DNA of 63,102 nucleotides from positions 1 through 63,102 of the forward strand of contig MWCR01000009.1 of the NCBI GenBank assembly GCA_002070095.1, in the 5' to 3' direction. Under the pieces are notes generated by a model that was not told the DNA's origin, made no database searches, and saw only the letters and a program-made list of their open reading frames with translations. Below are positions 41,380 to 50,560 of this stretch, piece by piece (positions within the stretch are counted from its first letter, which is position 1; the number at the start of each line of letters is the position of its first letter). The position numbers were made by a program, and so were the translations under genes. Source of the DNA: Parcubacteria group bacterium ADurb.Bin192. Lineage in GTDB: Bacteria > Patescibacteriota > Patescibacteriia > 2-12-FULL-60-25.

Positions 41380-41644
41380 CGTACCTCGCGTCCATAACGT
41401 ACTAATTCACAAAGCATGTAGCATGTAGCATGTAGCATGTAACATGTAGCATGTAACATGTAGCATGTAGCAGAAGGACCAGGTGGCCCACGTTAAATGC
41501 TAAAGACCCCCTTGCGGTGCCCTCCGTAGCTTCAGAACGAAGGGGGGATAAAGGGGGAGCCGAAGGGGGATTAAGCATAATGATGGGTCGTAGCGCAATG
41601 TTCGGGGTTGCCTATAGTGTCCACAGCCGATTATAGCCAAAATA
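41380..41644. repeat. Repeat tract before the pilus locus
   Basis: No gene seen. ACGT words (41380-41402) are followed by the eight-unit heptamer array (41415-41470) and a CCCCCTTG/AAGGGGG motif series (41503-41575) similar to 961-996. The pilus promoter lies at its right end. Confidence 0.7.
41415..41470. repeat. CATGTAR heptamer array, eight units
   Basis: Eight perfect 7-bp units in the order G,G,G,A,G,A,G,G at the seventh base, preceded by ATTCACAAAG. It is the longest array of this heptamer in the window. Confidence 0.92.
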
Positions 41645-41653
41645 TGCTATAGT
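41645..41653 (+). promoter_or_regulatory. Extended -10 promoter of the pilus operon
   Basis: TGcTATAGT is an extended -10 box. The expected start near 41660 gives a leader of about 22 bases containing an AAGGAGG Shine-Dalgarno site before the ATG at 41683. Confidence 0.6.
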
Positions 41654-41682
41654 ATAACGGAATGGAAAGGAGGCAAAAACCC

Positions 41683-43812
41683 ATGAGAATAAAGAAAAAA
41701 AAGGCATTTCATGATTACATGACGCCGGGTTTTTGGCGGTCGCATCATGTTATTCCGGCGTTTATCGCCTTGGTTGGTTTGGGCGTGGCTCTGGGCATAG
41801 CTCATTTTTCGTCCTTCGATCCCAATAAGGTGTCAGCTACCACGGCTGACAATGTTTACGGTTGGGCCTGGTCTGATGCTATCGGTTGGATTTCCATGAA
41901 TGATCAGCCTCCAATTTGCGCCACGGCTCCGAGTTGTGGTTCTTATGGTGCTCGTTTGGCTTCGACTGTGACCGTTCAACCTCATCCTGCAGGCGCTCAA
42001 GGGCATGCTTTAACCGGCTATGTTTGGTCTGATAACTTGGGTTTTATCTGTTTTGGAACCAGCTGTAATATTGCCGCCTGCCGAGGAAGTTTTTTGCCTT
42101 CTCCGCCCGGGACGGGTTTTTACGCTTATGTTGATCCGATCACCGATCAATCCGTAAAAAAAGTTCATGGTTGGGCGGTTATTTGTAATCTGAAGGATGA
42201 GGGCTGGATTTCTTTAAACTGTGAAGATACCGGAACCTGCAGTGATCCCACGGTGGCCGGAGACCGTAATTATAAATTGGTTTACAATCCGGTGGATAAA
42301 AAGTTTCATAATGCCGGCACTCCGGGGTCGCCTTTTGGCTGGAACGGCAACAATGACGGTTCGGGCATAGGTTATGTGAATTTTTATCCTTGGGCCGCTT
42401 CTCCCGACGGCATGCATTTGGTGACTCCGGCTGAAAACTGTTCGGTGACGGGTGACGAAGATTTAAACGGTTTAGCTGATTGTTCGGATCCCGCCTGTTC
42501 AGCCGCTCCTCAATGCCAAGAAATCAATGCCATCAATGGAGGTGCGACTTTAGCTGATAAGTATCAAGCTTGTCATGATAACTTGGATAATGATGGCAAT
42601 GCTCAAGCTGACTGTACGGGTTTTGGGGTTTGGCCGGCTGATGCTTCCTGTGTCGGGTCAGTAGTCTGTAACCCGGAAGCAAATTGCAGTGATGGTGTAG
42701 ATAATGACGGCGACAGTTTTATAGATTGTGCTGACTCTGATTGTTCTGCCGCGCCCAATTGCCAGCCCGAGAGTATTTGCGATGATGGTGTGGATAATGA
42801 CGGTGATGGATTGACGGACTGTGCTGATTCTGATTGCTCGAGCGATCCCAGTTGTACGCCTCAACCGGCATGCAACGACAATCCTGTCTGTAATGCTTTG
42901 TCCGGTCAGGACAAGATAGACTGCTGTTGTAACGACAACAGTACCAATGGTCCGCATCCTTTGGATTGTTTGGATCCATTATGCATCGCGCAAGCCCCGA
43001 GAGTGTGCTCGGCTTGGTCAAGCGTAGTAACCGGTAATATTTACGCGGGCGGTGGCGTGGCCGGTACGCAGGCGCCCAAGGCCGTGGGTACCAACGTGAA
43101 GTATTGTTTGCGCAGTACGGGTGTCATCGAATGGACCAGTGAGGCCAGTTGCAAGGAGGAGAGCGCGGGAGCCATCAGCCTGCCGGTTTATCCTTATTAC
43201 CGCAATAAATTGGGCTTTTTGGATTTGGCCGGCATCAGAAGCGGCCGCTATGGTACGGTTCAGCCGGTCGTCAATTCAGCCGACATACCGGTTGTCTTGG
43301 GGGGTAGGGTTTATAGATATACGGGCGGTGGAACCTTTGTTTTGTCCGCCAAAACTTTTAATAATGGTGTTGGAGCTACAGGCCGGGGCAATGGTCTTTT
43401 GTTTATAGATGGAGGCAATCTTCAGATCGATGCCAATATTGCATATACCGCGGATCCGGTTCAAACCAGCCTGCGTAATTTGGCTTCTTTTGGAATCATT
43501 GTGGTCAAGGATGCTTTTGGTAATGGCGGCAACATAACTGTTAATCATACAGTTGACAGTGTTTCGGGCACTTTGTTTGCCGAGGGTTTTATTTCCACGG
43601 GCACGGTTAAAACATCCAATCCGGCCGCTTCTGACGTGAGTTTGAAATTTTACGGACTTTTGGTGGCTGAACAGTTTAATCTTTTGAGAAATAACGACAA
43701 TCCGCAGGTGCCGGCTGAAGAGATTATTTTTGACGGCCGGGCCGTGGTTAATCCGCCGCCGGGCATGCAAGATATCAGCAAGTCCCTGCCTAATCCTGAA
43801 GCAGTCTTTTAA
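41683..43812 (+). CDS. Large pilus-associated surface protein (GWxS and Ca-binding repeats)
   Basis: The 709-aa protein is anchored by an N-terminal span (about residues 17-40). It then has several GWAWSDxIGWIS-like repeats: NVYGWAWSDAIGWIS, TGYVWSDNLGFICFG, HGWAVICNLKDEGWISL. Next come four Cys-bracketed acidic repeats of the type CDDGVDNDGDGLTDCADSD, which resemble calcium-binding thrombospondin type 3 motifs. A C-terminal domain (about 440-709) is rich in Gly and strands. The locus position two bases before pilM suggests a PilY1-like pilus tip or surface adhesin; that is inference. The ATG is set by an AAGGAGG site. Confidence 0.65.
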   Translation: MRIKKKKAFHDYMTPGFWRSHHVIPAFIALVGLGVALGIAHFSSFDPNKVSATTADNVYGWAWSDAIGWISMNDQPPICATAPSCGSYGARLASTVTVQPHPAGAQGHALTGYVWSDNLGFICFGTSCNIAACRGSFLPSPPGTGFYAYVDPITDQSVKKVHGWAVICNLKDEGWISLNCEDTGTCSDPTVAGDRNYKLVYNPVDKKFHNAGTPGSPFGWNGNNDGSGIGYVNFYPWAASPDGMHLVTPAENCSVTGDEDLNGLADCSDPACSAAPQCQEINAINGGATLADKYQACHDNLDNDGNAQADCTGFGVWPADASCVGSVVCNPEANCSDGVDNDGDSFIDCADSDCSAAPNCQPESICDDGVDNDGDGLTDCADSDCSSDPSCTPQPACNDNPVCNALSGQDKIDCCCNDNSTNGPHPLDCLDPLCIAQAPRVCSAWSSVVTGNIYAGGGVAGTQAPKAVGTNVKYCLRSTGVIEWTSEASCKEESAGAISLPVYPYYRNKLGFLDLAGIRSGRYGTVQPVVNSADIPVVLGGRVYRYTGGGTFVLSAKTFNNGVGATGRGNGLLFIDGGNLQIDANIAYTADPVQTSLRNLASFGIIVVKDAFGNGGNITVNHTVDSVSGTLFAEGFISTGTVKTSNPAASDVSLKFYGLLVAEQFNLLRNNDNPQVPAEEIIFDGRAVVNPPPGMQDISKSLPNPEAVF

Positions 43813-43814
43813 AT

Positions 43815-44888
43815 ATGTCTTGGCTTTTTAAAGAGAAAACAAAAAATTTTATCGGCATAGACATCGGTCTGTCCGGTATTAAATTGGTTGAACTGGCCAA
43901 TGACGGCGGGCACGCGCGATTGGTGACTTATGCCTATATTGATTATCCGGTAGATAATTTTGACGTCCTGTTTAATGAGCGGATAGAGGATGTAGCTCGT
44001 ATCGTTAAAAAGATGCTGGCTCAAGCCAGGTGCACCACTAAAAACGCGGTGGCGGCCGTGCCTGTTTCTTCGGTTTTTTCTTTAATCATCAATGTGCCGG
44101 CCACCAATGATAAAGAGTTGAAAGCGGCTATTAATTGGGAGGCTAAAAAACTGATTCCCATTCCTTTGGACGAGATTCAATTGGACAGCAAGATCATCGA
44201 GGGTTCGTCAAAAATGGAAGGCGGCAAAAAAGTGTCGCGTGTATTGCTGACGGGCGCGCCCAAAACCTTGGTTAACCGGTATTTAGACTTGTTGAATCGG
44301 CGTTGCGGTTTGAATTTATTGTCTCTGGAAACCGAAGCTTTTGCTCAAATCAGATCTTTGGTCGGCCGCGACCGGGCCAGTATCATGATTATTGATACGG
44401 GCTTTCAACGGACAAATATCACGGTGGTGGAAAACGGTATACCTTTTTTGAACAGATCCATAGCCATCGGCGGTGATTTTATCACACGTTCCATCTCGCA
44501 GATGCTGGGCATCACTTACGAACAAGCGGAAAGCATGAAACGAGACATCCGTTCCATGGAAACATTTGCGCCGAGCGGAGATTTGACGCCCATTCTGACC
44601 AATTTATTAAAACCCATTATTAATGAGATTAAATACTCTTTTTCCTTGTATCAGGGTCAAGGAGGTCCCGGAGAACAGCGCAATGTGGATAAGATAATTT
44701 TAACCGGCGGTTCGGCTATGTTGCCCAGTTTGTCTGATTTTATCACCCAACTCATGAATGTTAACGCTTATTTGGGCGATCCTTGGGCCAGAGTGGTTTA
44801 TCCTATGGATTTAAGGCCGATTCTGGATGATATTGGTTCGAGGTTTGGTGTGAGTATAGGCTGTGCCATGCGCGATATCATGGATTAA
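43815..44888 (+). CDS. pilM: Type IV pilus assembly protein PilM
   Basis: The 357-aa actin-like cytoplasmic protein has FIGIDIGLSGIKLVEL (phosphate 1 loop, about 12-27), IMIIDTGFQRTNITVV (phosphate 2) and KIILTGGSAMLPSL (adenosine loop). It binds the N terminus of PilN and links the inner-membrane platform to the motor. It starts two bases after the surface protein gene. Confidence 0.92.
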   Translation: MSWLFKEKTKNFIGIDIGLSGIKLVELANDGGHARLVTYAYIDYPVDNFDVLFNERIEDVARIVKKMLAQARCTTKNAVAAVPVSSVFSLIINVPATNDKELKAAINWEAKKLIPIPLDEIQLDSKIIEGSSKMEGGKKVSRVLLTGAPKTLVNRYLDLLNRRCGLNLLSLETEAFAQIRSLVGRDRASIMIIDTGFQRTNITVVENGIPFLNRSIAIGGDFITRSISQMLGITYEQAESMKRDIRSMETFAPSGDLTPILTNLLKPIINEIKYSFSLYQGQGGPGEQRNVDKIILTGGSAMLPSLSDFITQLMNVNAYLGDPWARVVYPMDLRPILDDIGSRFGVSIGCAMRDIMD

Positions 44889-44890
44889 AT

Positions 44891-45949
44891 ATGTCGGATA
44901 TCTCGCTCCTTCCCGAATCAATCCGGGCCAAAGAGGAGCAACTCAAGAAAGAGCAGGCTTCCGAGCAACCGCCCGCAAGCGAGTCTTTGATGCATGTGCC
45001 CAAAGATGAGTTTGAGGACGTGGAAATTATTGAGGTTGAAGAGGGCGAGGTGGACCAGGTTTTAAGCAATGAGCCTTTCATGACCCGGTTTTTGTACAAG
45101 GCCGGTATCTGGTTGGACGAAAAGAAAGATGAGTTATTCAAACCCAGGGCGGCCGAACCGCCCCCCAAGCTCCCGCCTCAGTTTTTTGAGCCGTCCAAGC
45201 CTCAAAAAGCCGGTGAGCCGGCCGTTGTTCAGCCGGCTACATCCGAAGTGGTGATAAGGCCGGAGGGAAAAGCGCCTATAGTCAGCCCGGCCGCGCAAAT
45301 TAAAAAAGATAAAGCCAGAATCATCCCCTCGGGCACCAAGCGCCGGGTCAGGATTATCAAAAAAGTCCGCAAGCCGGTGCATGTCAGTCTTTTGGATGAA
45401 GGCGTGGTGCGTCAACTGCAGGTTAACGTGCCCAAGAGAAAATTCACTTTGGCTTTTTTGACTTTGTTTTTCGCGGCTGTTTTCGCGGCCTCGTTTTTTT
45501 TGTTGAACCAACAGCAGGCCAGTGCTTTGGCCGCGCAAACCTCGGCTGACAGCGAGTTAAAGGATTTGCGCGTCAAGATTCAGGAATTGCAAAAAAAATG
45601 GGCTGTGTTTCAGGATCTGGAGCCGCGTTTGATCAGCTTGAGTGATTTGCTGGACAAACATGTGTCGACTTTACATGTCTTTAAATTTTTAGAGCAAAAC
45701 ACTTTGTCCAATATTCATTATGGAGGTTTTTTAATGGATAATGAGGGCCGGGTGGCTTTGACCGTTTCAGCGCCTTCTTATGAAGCGGCCGCCAAGCAGT
45801 TGACGGTTTTTCAATCTTCACCCGAAGTCAAAGAAGTGAGTGCCAGCGCTTTTACCGCCATGGTGAATGAATTGGACAACAAGCTGACCGTCAGTTTTCA
45901 ATTGATTGTCGTTTTTCATACTCAAGCTTTATTATTTGAATCAATTTAG
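44891..45949 (+). CDS. pilN: Type IV pilus assembly protein PilN
   Basis: The 352-aa protein starts with ISLLPESIR, the PilM-docking motif of PilN. A long, charged, Pro-rich cytoplasmic region of about 180 residues, unusual for PilN, then leads to one span (TLAFLTLFFAAVFAASFFLL) and a coiled-coil periplasmic domain. It pairs with PilO in the inner-membrane ring. The extended linker may reflect a thick or unusual envelope. Confidence 0.85.
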   Translation: MSDISLLPESIRAKEEQLKKEQASEQPPASESLMHVPKDEFEDVEIIEVEEGEVDQVLSNEPFMTRFLYKAGIWLDEKKDELFKPRAAEPPPKLPPQFFEPSKPQKAGEPAVVQPATSEVVIRPEGKAPIVSPAAQIKKDKARIIPSGTKRRVRIIKKVRKPVHVSLLDEGVVRQLQVNVPKRKFTLAFLTLFFAAVFAASFFLLNQQQASALAAQTSADSELKDLRVKIQELQKKWAVFQDLEPRLISLSDLLDKHVSTLHVFKFLEQNTLSNIHYGGFLMDNEGRVALTVSAPSYEAAAKQLTVFQSSPEVKEVSASAFTAMVNELDNKLTVSFQLIVVFHTQALLFESI

Positions 45950-46013
45950 CCGGGTTAATCTTCTTTTTTCACGGTGGTTGGCATAACGACCGTGGCAAGC
46001 AGGGAGAATTAAC

Positions 46014-46658
46014 ATGACCGAGATCAAAGAAGAAGCGTCTCAACAACCTTCTCCACAAACAGAAGATAAAAAAACACCGGCCGTAAAAACGCCGTCCAAG
46101 TTGTTTACGGATTATTATGGTACGATTTTTTTGCTCTTGATCGCCCTGTATGTGGCGGCCGGATTTTTTGTCATCAAGCCTAAAATTGATTATAACAAGC
46201 AGGTGGAAGTGGATACTTTGGCTTTAAGACAAGAAATTGAAAATGAAAGATTTTATTTCGACGGTCTAAGCCGTTCGGTGGCGGCCGCGCAGGCCATTTC
46301 GCCGGAGGTTTTGGACAGGGTGGATAAAGCTTTGCCCCGTGAGGTGAGCGTCCCGGAGCTGCTGGTTATTTTAAGCGGAGCTGCCAGAATAAGTCAGGTT
46401 GAGCTGAATAATTTGATTTTTGAAAACTCTTCGGCCGCGGTGCCGGGCACCAAAGGTCCTTTGCCTTTGAACATAACCATGTCGGTGGGCGCCAATAATT
46501 ATCTTGAAGTGAAGAATTTTTTACGGGTCTTGGAAAACAGCTTGCGTATTTTTGATGTGCAAAATATCAATGTTACGGGATTGGATCAGGAAAAGACCAA
46601 TTTTTCTTTGCAGTTAAAGACTTACTATTACCCCGCCGTTAAGGAAGATGTTAAATGA
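46014..46658 (+). CDS. pilO: Type IV pilus assembly protein PilO
   Basis: The 214-aa protein has a Pro/Glu/Lys-rich N-terminal tail, one span (about 35-57), a coiled coil and a ferredoxin-like C-terminal domain. It partners PilN in the alignment ring. The gene follows a GGGAG ribosome site and overlaps the next gene by 11 bases. Confidence 0.82.
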   Translation: MTEIKEEASQQPSPQTEDKKTPAVKTPSKLFTDYYGTIFLLLIALYVAAGFFVIKPKIDYNKQVEVDTLALRQEIENERFYFDGLSRSVAAAQAISPEVLDRVDKALPREVSVPELLVILSGAARISQVELNNLIFENSSAAVPGTKGPLPLNITMSVGANNYLEVKNFLRVLENSLRIFDVQNINVTGLDQEKTNFSLQLKTYYYPAVKEDVK

Positions 46659-47124
46659 TATGTCAATGAAAAGCGCTCCGCCGATTTTTGCCCGCATAAC
46701 TTTGGGCGTATCCGCACTGGTCATGGTGGGGGTGGTTTATTATTATGTTTCTCAAGCCATCAAAGAAGCGCCTTTGCCGCCGGTTTCGCCTTTGCGTCAA
46801 GCTCAAGGTTTTAATGTTAAGGCCGACGTGACCAAGAATACGGTTTTTAATCAACTGAATGAAACCATTCTTCAGCCCATTCCGGATTATCCCATGGGGC
46901 GCAGCAACCCTTTTGTGCCATTGTCTCTTGAAAGCGCGGGCACCTCTACTGTGCCGGCAGGAGGTTTGGCCGTGCCTGATTCCAGTTTAAAGATTGTGCC
47001 GGTTCAGGCGCCTGAATTTTCAATTCAACCCATACCGCCGGATTTTTTGGTGAACGGCCAAGGAATGTCCGCCGTTCTGGAGGGGGCGTTGCCCGATTCG
47101 GCTGCCACCGGAACTCAATTATAA
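46648..47124 (+). CDS. PilP-like small pilus protein
   Basis: The 158-aa protein has one N-terminal span (about 17-38) and a Pro-rich exported region. The short motif PMGRSNPFVPL resembles the linker motif of PilP and GspC, which connects the inner ring to the secretin. It could instead be a short lineage-specific pilus protein; a lipobox is absent. Overlap with pilO and the six-base gap to pilB place it in the assembly operon. The ATG at 46660 is an equally good start. Confidence 0.6.
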   Translation: MLNDMSMKSAPPIFARITLGVSALVMVGVVYYYVSQAIKEAPLPPVSPLRQAQGFNVKADVTKNTVFNQLNETILQPIPDYPMGRSNPFVPLSLESAGTSTVPAGGLAVPDSSLKIVPVQAPEFSIQPIPPDFLVNGQGMSAVLEGALPDSAATGTQL

Positions 47125-47129
47125 AGCTT

Positions 47130-48872
47130 ATGAATGAACAGATTTTGGATTTACTGCAGTCTAAAAATTTAATTGATGCCAAGGCCAGAGCCATAGCCGA
47201 AGATTTGGTGACCAGAGGCAAAACCTTGGAGCAGGCCTTGGTGGGCGGCAAATATGTGTCAGAAGTGGATTTCACCAAAGCTCAAGCCGAATCTCTGGGC
47301 ATAGCTTATGAGGATCTGACGGATTTTGTGATAGATCCGGATGTGGTATCTTTGCTGCCCAAACAGACTTTGGATACTTTTCAGGTTCTGCCTTTGCGTT
47401 TTGATGGCAAGGTTTTGGAGGTCGTTTTACGGGACGCGCAAGATTATCGGGCCGTGGAGGCTTTGGAATTTTTAACCACGGAAAACGGTTGGAAGTTGAA
47501 AATCGTTAATGCTCCGGCCTCTCAAGTCGCGCGTATCATGAAGAGCTTGAAAGGGCTGGAAACGGAAGTTGAAGCGGCTTTGGAGCAGGCCAAGGGCAAG
47601 TTTGAAAAATCCAAAAGCGATGAAGAAGCTTTGTCCGGCAACATTGAAGAGATTATCAAGGGTGCGCCGGTTTCGCGCATGATTTCGGTTATTATGCGGC
47701 ACGCGGTGGAAGGGGGAGCATCCGATATTCATATCGAACCCGTGGAAAATGAATCGCGTATCAGATATCGTATAGACGGCGTGTTGAGAACTTCTTTGGC
47801 TTTGCCTATTTACGTGCATCCGGCTTTAATCTCGCGCGTCAAAGTCATGGCCAATCTCAAAATTGATGAAACGCGTATTCCGCAGGACGGTCGTATCACG
47901 CAAACTATTAACGGTAAAAAAATAGATTTTCGTATTTCAACTTTACCGGTTGTGGATCATGAAAAAGTGGTGATGCGTATTTTAGATACCACTACCGGGG
48001 CTCCGACTTTGGAGTCTTTGGGTTTCCGGATGCAGTATATAGATATCATGAAAGAACAGATCAAACAGCCGCATGGCATGTTCTTGATAACCGGTCCCAC
48101 CGGTTCGGGTAAATCAACCACCTTGTTCGCGGCCTTGAGCATGCTGAACGCGGACGGCGTCAACATCTCAACCCTGGAAGATCCGGTCGAGTACTTTATT
48201 TCCGGTGTTAATCAATCTCAAATCAGACCGGAAATCGGTTTTACTTTTGCCACGGGTTTACGTGCTCTGTTGCGTCAGGATCCGAACGTTATCATGGTGG
48301 GTGAAATCCGCGACAAAGAAACAGCCGAACTGGGCATCCATGCTTCTTTAACGGGCCACTTGATTTTTTCTACTTTGCACACCAACGATGTTTACGGCCT
48401 GGTCCCACGTTTGGTGGACATCGGAGTTCAGCCTTTCTTGCTGGCCGCCACTTTGAATTTGGGTATATCCCAGCGCTTGGCCAGAAAGATTTGTAATTTT
48501 TGCAAAGCCGAGCAGGAAATCCCCGCAGAAACCCGTCAGCGTTTGACCGATGAACTGGCCAAGGTGCCGAAAAAATATTTGCCGGCCGATTTGGATCTTT
48601 CCCAACCGCTCAAAGTCTATCACGGGGTAGGCTGCGTTAAATGCGGGAATACGGGTTATGCCGGACGAACCGCGGCCGCCGAACTGTTTCAGTTTACGGC
48701 TCAAGCTCAAAGAGCTATTGAAGCGGGTTTTCCTTTTGAGCAATTCAAACAAGAGTTTGATCGTCAGGAGATGATGACTTTAAGGCAGGATTTGATATTA
48801 AAAGCCGCGGAGGGAGTGACTACGGTCGAAGAAGTGATGAGGCTGGGACAGGAGGCCACGGAAACGGAATAG
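47130..48872 (+). CDS. pilB: Pilus extension ATPase PilB
   Basis: The 580-aa hexameric motor has an N-terminal GspE domain (about 1-140), Walker A TGPTGSGKST (about 321-330), Asp box STLEDPVEYF, Walker B NVIMVGEIRD, the His box GHLIFSTLHTND and a tetra-Cys zinc site (CNFC and CVKC). It drives pilin polymerisation through PilC. No pilT-type retraction ATPase is in the window. Confidence 0.95.
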   Translation: MNEQILDLLQSKNLIDAKARAIAEDLVTRGKTLEQALVGGKYVSEVDFTKAQAESLGIAYEDLTDFVIDPDVVSLLPKQTLDTFQVLPLRFDGKVLEVVLRDAQDYRAVEALEFLTTENGWKLKIVNAPASQVARIMKSLKGLETEVEAALEQAKGKFEKSKSDEEALSGNIEEIIKGAPVSRMISVIMRHAVEGGASDIHIEPVENESRIRYRIDGVLRTSLALPIYVHPALISRVKVMANLKIDETRIPQDGRITQTINGKKIDFRISTLPVVDHEKVVMRILDTTTGAPTLESLGFRMQYIDIMKEQIKQPHGMFLITGPTGSGKSTTLFAALSMLNADGVNISTLEDPVEYFISGVNQSQIRPEIGFTFATGLRALLRQDPNVIMVGEIRDKETAELGIHASLTGHLIFSTLHTNDVYGLVPRLVDIGVQPFLLAATLNLGISQRLARKICNFCKAEQEIPAETRQRLTDELAKVPKKYLPADLDLSQPLKVYHGVGCVKCGNTGYAGRTAAAELFQFTAQAQRAIEAGFPFEQFKQEFDRQEMMTLRQDLILKAAEGVTTVEEVMRLGQEATETE

Positions 48873-48882
48873 GGAGCTGATT

Positions 48883-48950
48883 ATAATTATCAAATATAAA
48901 ATATAAAATTTAGGAATAAAAAATATTGATGGTGGCAGTTTGATATAAAT
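48883..48950. repeat. AT-rich repeat words between pilB and the regulator
   Basis: Words TATCAAATATAAAATATAAA and TTTAGGAATAAAAAATATTG fill the 91-base gap. No gene is seen; a TATAAA box at 48942-48947 could be a secondary promoter. Confidence 0.5.
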
Positions 48951-48963
48951 TTAATAACAAGTT

Positions 48964-49341
48964 ATGGAAAAAATACCGGTGCTGTTAATTGAAGATGATG
49001 CGTTTTTGGCCAAGATTTACGCGCAAAAGCTGGAAGATGAAGGTTTTGATGTCAGCTTGGCGAGCAATGGGGAGGATGGATTGAAATTGGCTTTGCGCGA
49101 ACCGCCGGCCTGTGTCTTGCTGGACATTTTATTGCCCGGAGCCGACGGCTTTGAGATCTTACAAAAAATGAAAGCCGAGCAGGCCTTGGTCAAGGTGCCC
49201 GTGGTTATCATATCCAATCTTGGACAAAGGGAGGATGTACAAAAAGCCATGAGCGCCGGAGCCGCGGGTTATCTGATCAAAGCGCATTCTTTGCCGCAAG
49301 ATGTGGCCCGCAAGGTTAAAGAGATACTAAAAATGGGTTAA
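48964..49341 (+). CDS. CheY-like response regulator in the pilus locus
   Basis: The 125-aa receiver domain alone. It has the acidic pair (LIEDDAFLAK), the phospho-acceptor Asp in VLLDILLPGADG (about residue 54), the switch Ser in IISNLGQ and the Lys in YLIKAHS. No DNA-binding or output domain follows. Lying between pilB and pilC, two bases before pilC, it probably modulates the motor by protein contact. No histidine kinase is in the window. Confidence 0.9.
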   Translation: MEKIPVLLIEDDAFLAKIYAQKLEDEGFDVSLASNGEDGLKLALREPPACVLLDILLPGADGFEILQKMKAEQALVKVPVVIISNLGQREDVQKAMSAGAAGYLIKAHSLPQDVARKVKEILKMG

Positions 49342-49343
49342 AT

Positions 49344-50555
49344 ATGCCGGCTTATCGTTATCAAGTCAGAACTCAAGACGGGCGTTTGCAAAACGGCATT
49401 GTTGAGGCACCCACCCAAGAGGCCGCGTCCCAGGCCTTGGAAGAAAGAAATTACGAAATTTTGTCTTTGGACGTGCATAGCGGGGTTGAAGCCAAGGCTC
49501 AATCCTTGATTCAGTTTTTGAATCGTATTTCAGCTAAAGAGATGGTAGGTACGGTTCGTATGCTGGCGGTTATGATATCGGCGTCCGTGCCCATTCCGGA
49601 CGCGGTGCGCAATATTTCTCATCAAACCAAAAATCCCAGGTTTAAAGTTATTTTGGCGGACATTGCCAATGAGATCGAAGGCGGTTCACGTTTATCCGAG
49701 GCTCTGGACCGGTATCCCAATGTGTTCTCGCAGTTTTTTATCAACATGGTGCGTTCCGGAGAAACCACGGGTCAATTGTCTGATGTTTTAAATTATCTGG
49801 CCGACCAGCAAGAGCGGGATTATGACATGATGTCCAAATTGCGCGGCGCGTTAATGTATCCGGCGGTTATCGTGGTAGGCATGAGCATCGTGGGTTTTAT
49901 CATGATGGTTTATGTGGTGCCCAAGCTGACCGAGGTTTTAATCGAAGCGCAAGTGGAACTCCCGTTGGCCACCAAGATATTGATTGGAGCTTCCAATATC
50001 ATGGCCGCTTTTTGGTGGTTGATCATTATCGGAGTGATAGCTTTGGTGGTCGGCTTTACTTATTGGATTAAAACGGATTACGGCTCGTACGTGTGGGATT
50101 CTTTAAAATTACGTCTGCCTATTTTTGGCAGATTGTTCAGAGATATGTATGTGGTCCGGTTTTGCCAGTCCATGCAAACCCTGATGAAAGGCGGAGTTAC
50201 TTTGATTCAAGCTTTGGAGATCGCGTCCGCGGTTATGGGCAACGCGGTTTGGAAAAAGATGATTGTGGAAACCATTCAAGAAGTGAATGACGGCAATTCT
50301 TTGGTCACGGTTATGCAACGTGAAAAGATAGTGCCCTCCATGGTGGTGCAAATGTTAACCATCGGTGAAGAAACCGGGCGCCTGGATGATGTTTTGCGCC
50401 GGGTGGGTGATTTTTACGCGCGCAGTGTGGCTAATATGACGGCCAACATGATGACTTTGATAGAGCCCATCATTATGATTATTTTGGGTTTAGCCGTGGG
50501 CGGTATGGTCTCGGCCATTATGCTGCCCATGTATAAATTATCGTCAGCCACTTGA
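49344..50555 (+). CDS. pilC: Pilus platform protein PilC
   Basis: The 403-aa membrane protein is made of two T2SSF domains, each with a cytoplasmic helical part followed by hydrophobic segments (about 170-245 and 372-400). Landmarks include GGSRLSEALDRYPNVFSQF, MVRSGETTGQLSDVL and the second-half equivalents MLTIGEETGRLDDVL. It is the membrane rotor that PilB turns. Confidence 0.95.
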   Translation: MPAYRYQVRTQDGRLQNGIVEAPTQEAASQALEERNYEILSLDVHSGVEAKAQSLIQFLNRISAKEMVGTVRMLAVMISASVPIPDAVRNISHQTKNPRFKVILADIANEIEGGSRLSEALDRYPNVFSQFFINMVRSGETTGQLSDVLNYLADQQERDYDMMSKLRGALMYPAVIVVGMSIVGFIMMVYVVPKLTEVLIEAQVELPLATKILIGASNIMAAFWWLIIIGVIALVVGFTYWIKTDYGSYVWDSLKLRLPIFGRLFRDMYVVRFCQSMQTLMKGGVTLIQALEIASAVMGNAVWKKMIVETIQEVNDGNSLVTVMQREKIVPSMVVQMLTIGEETGRLDDVLRRVGDFYARSVANMTANMMTLIEPIIMIILGLAVGGMVSAIMLPMYKLSSAT

Positions 50556-50560
50556 TAGTG

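Noticed and set aside
41415-41470. CRISPR-like array
   Set aside because: The units are 7 bp with no spacers and no cas genes are near, so it is a simple tandem repeat.
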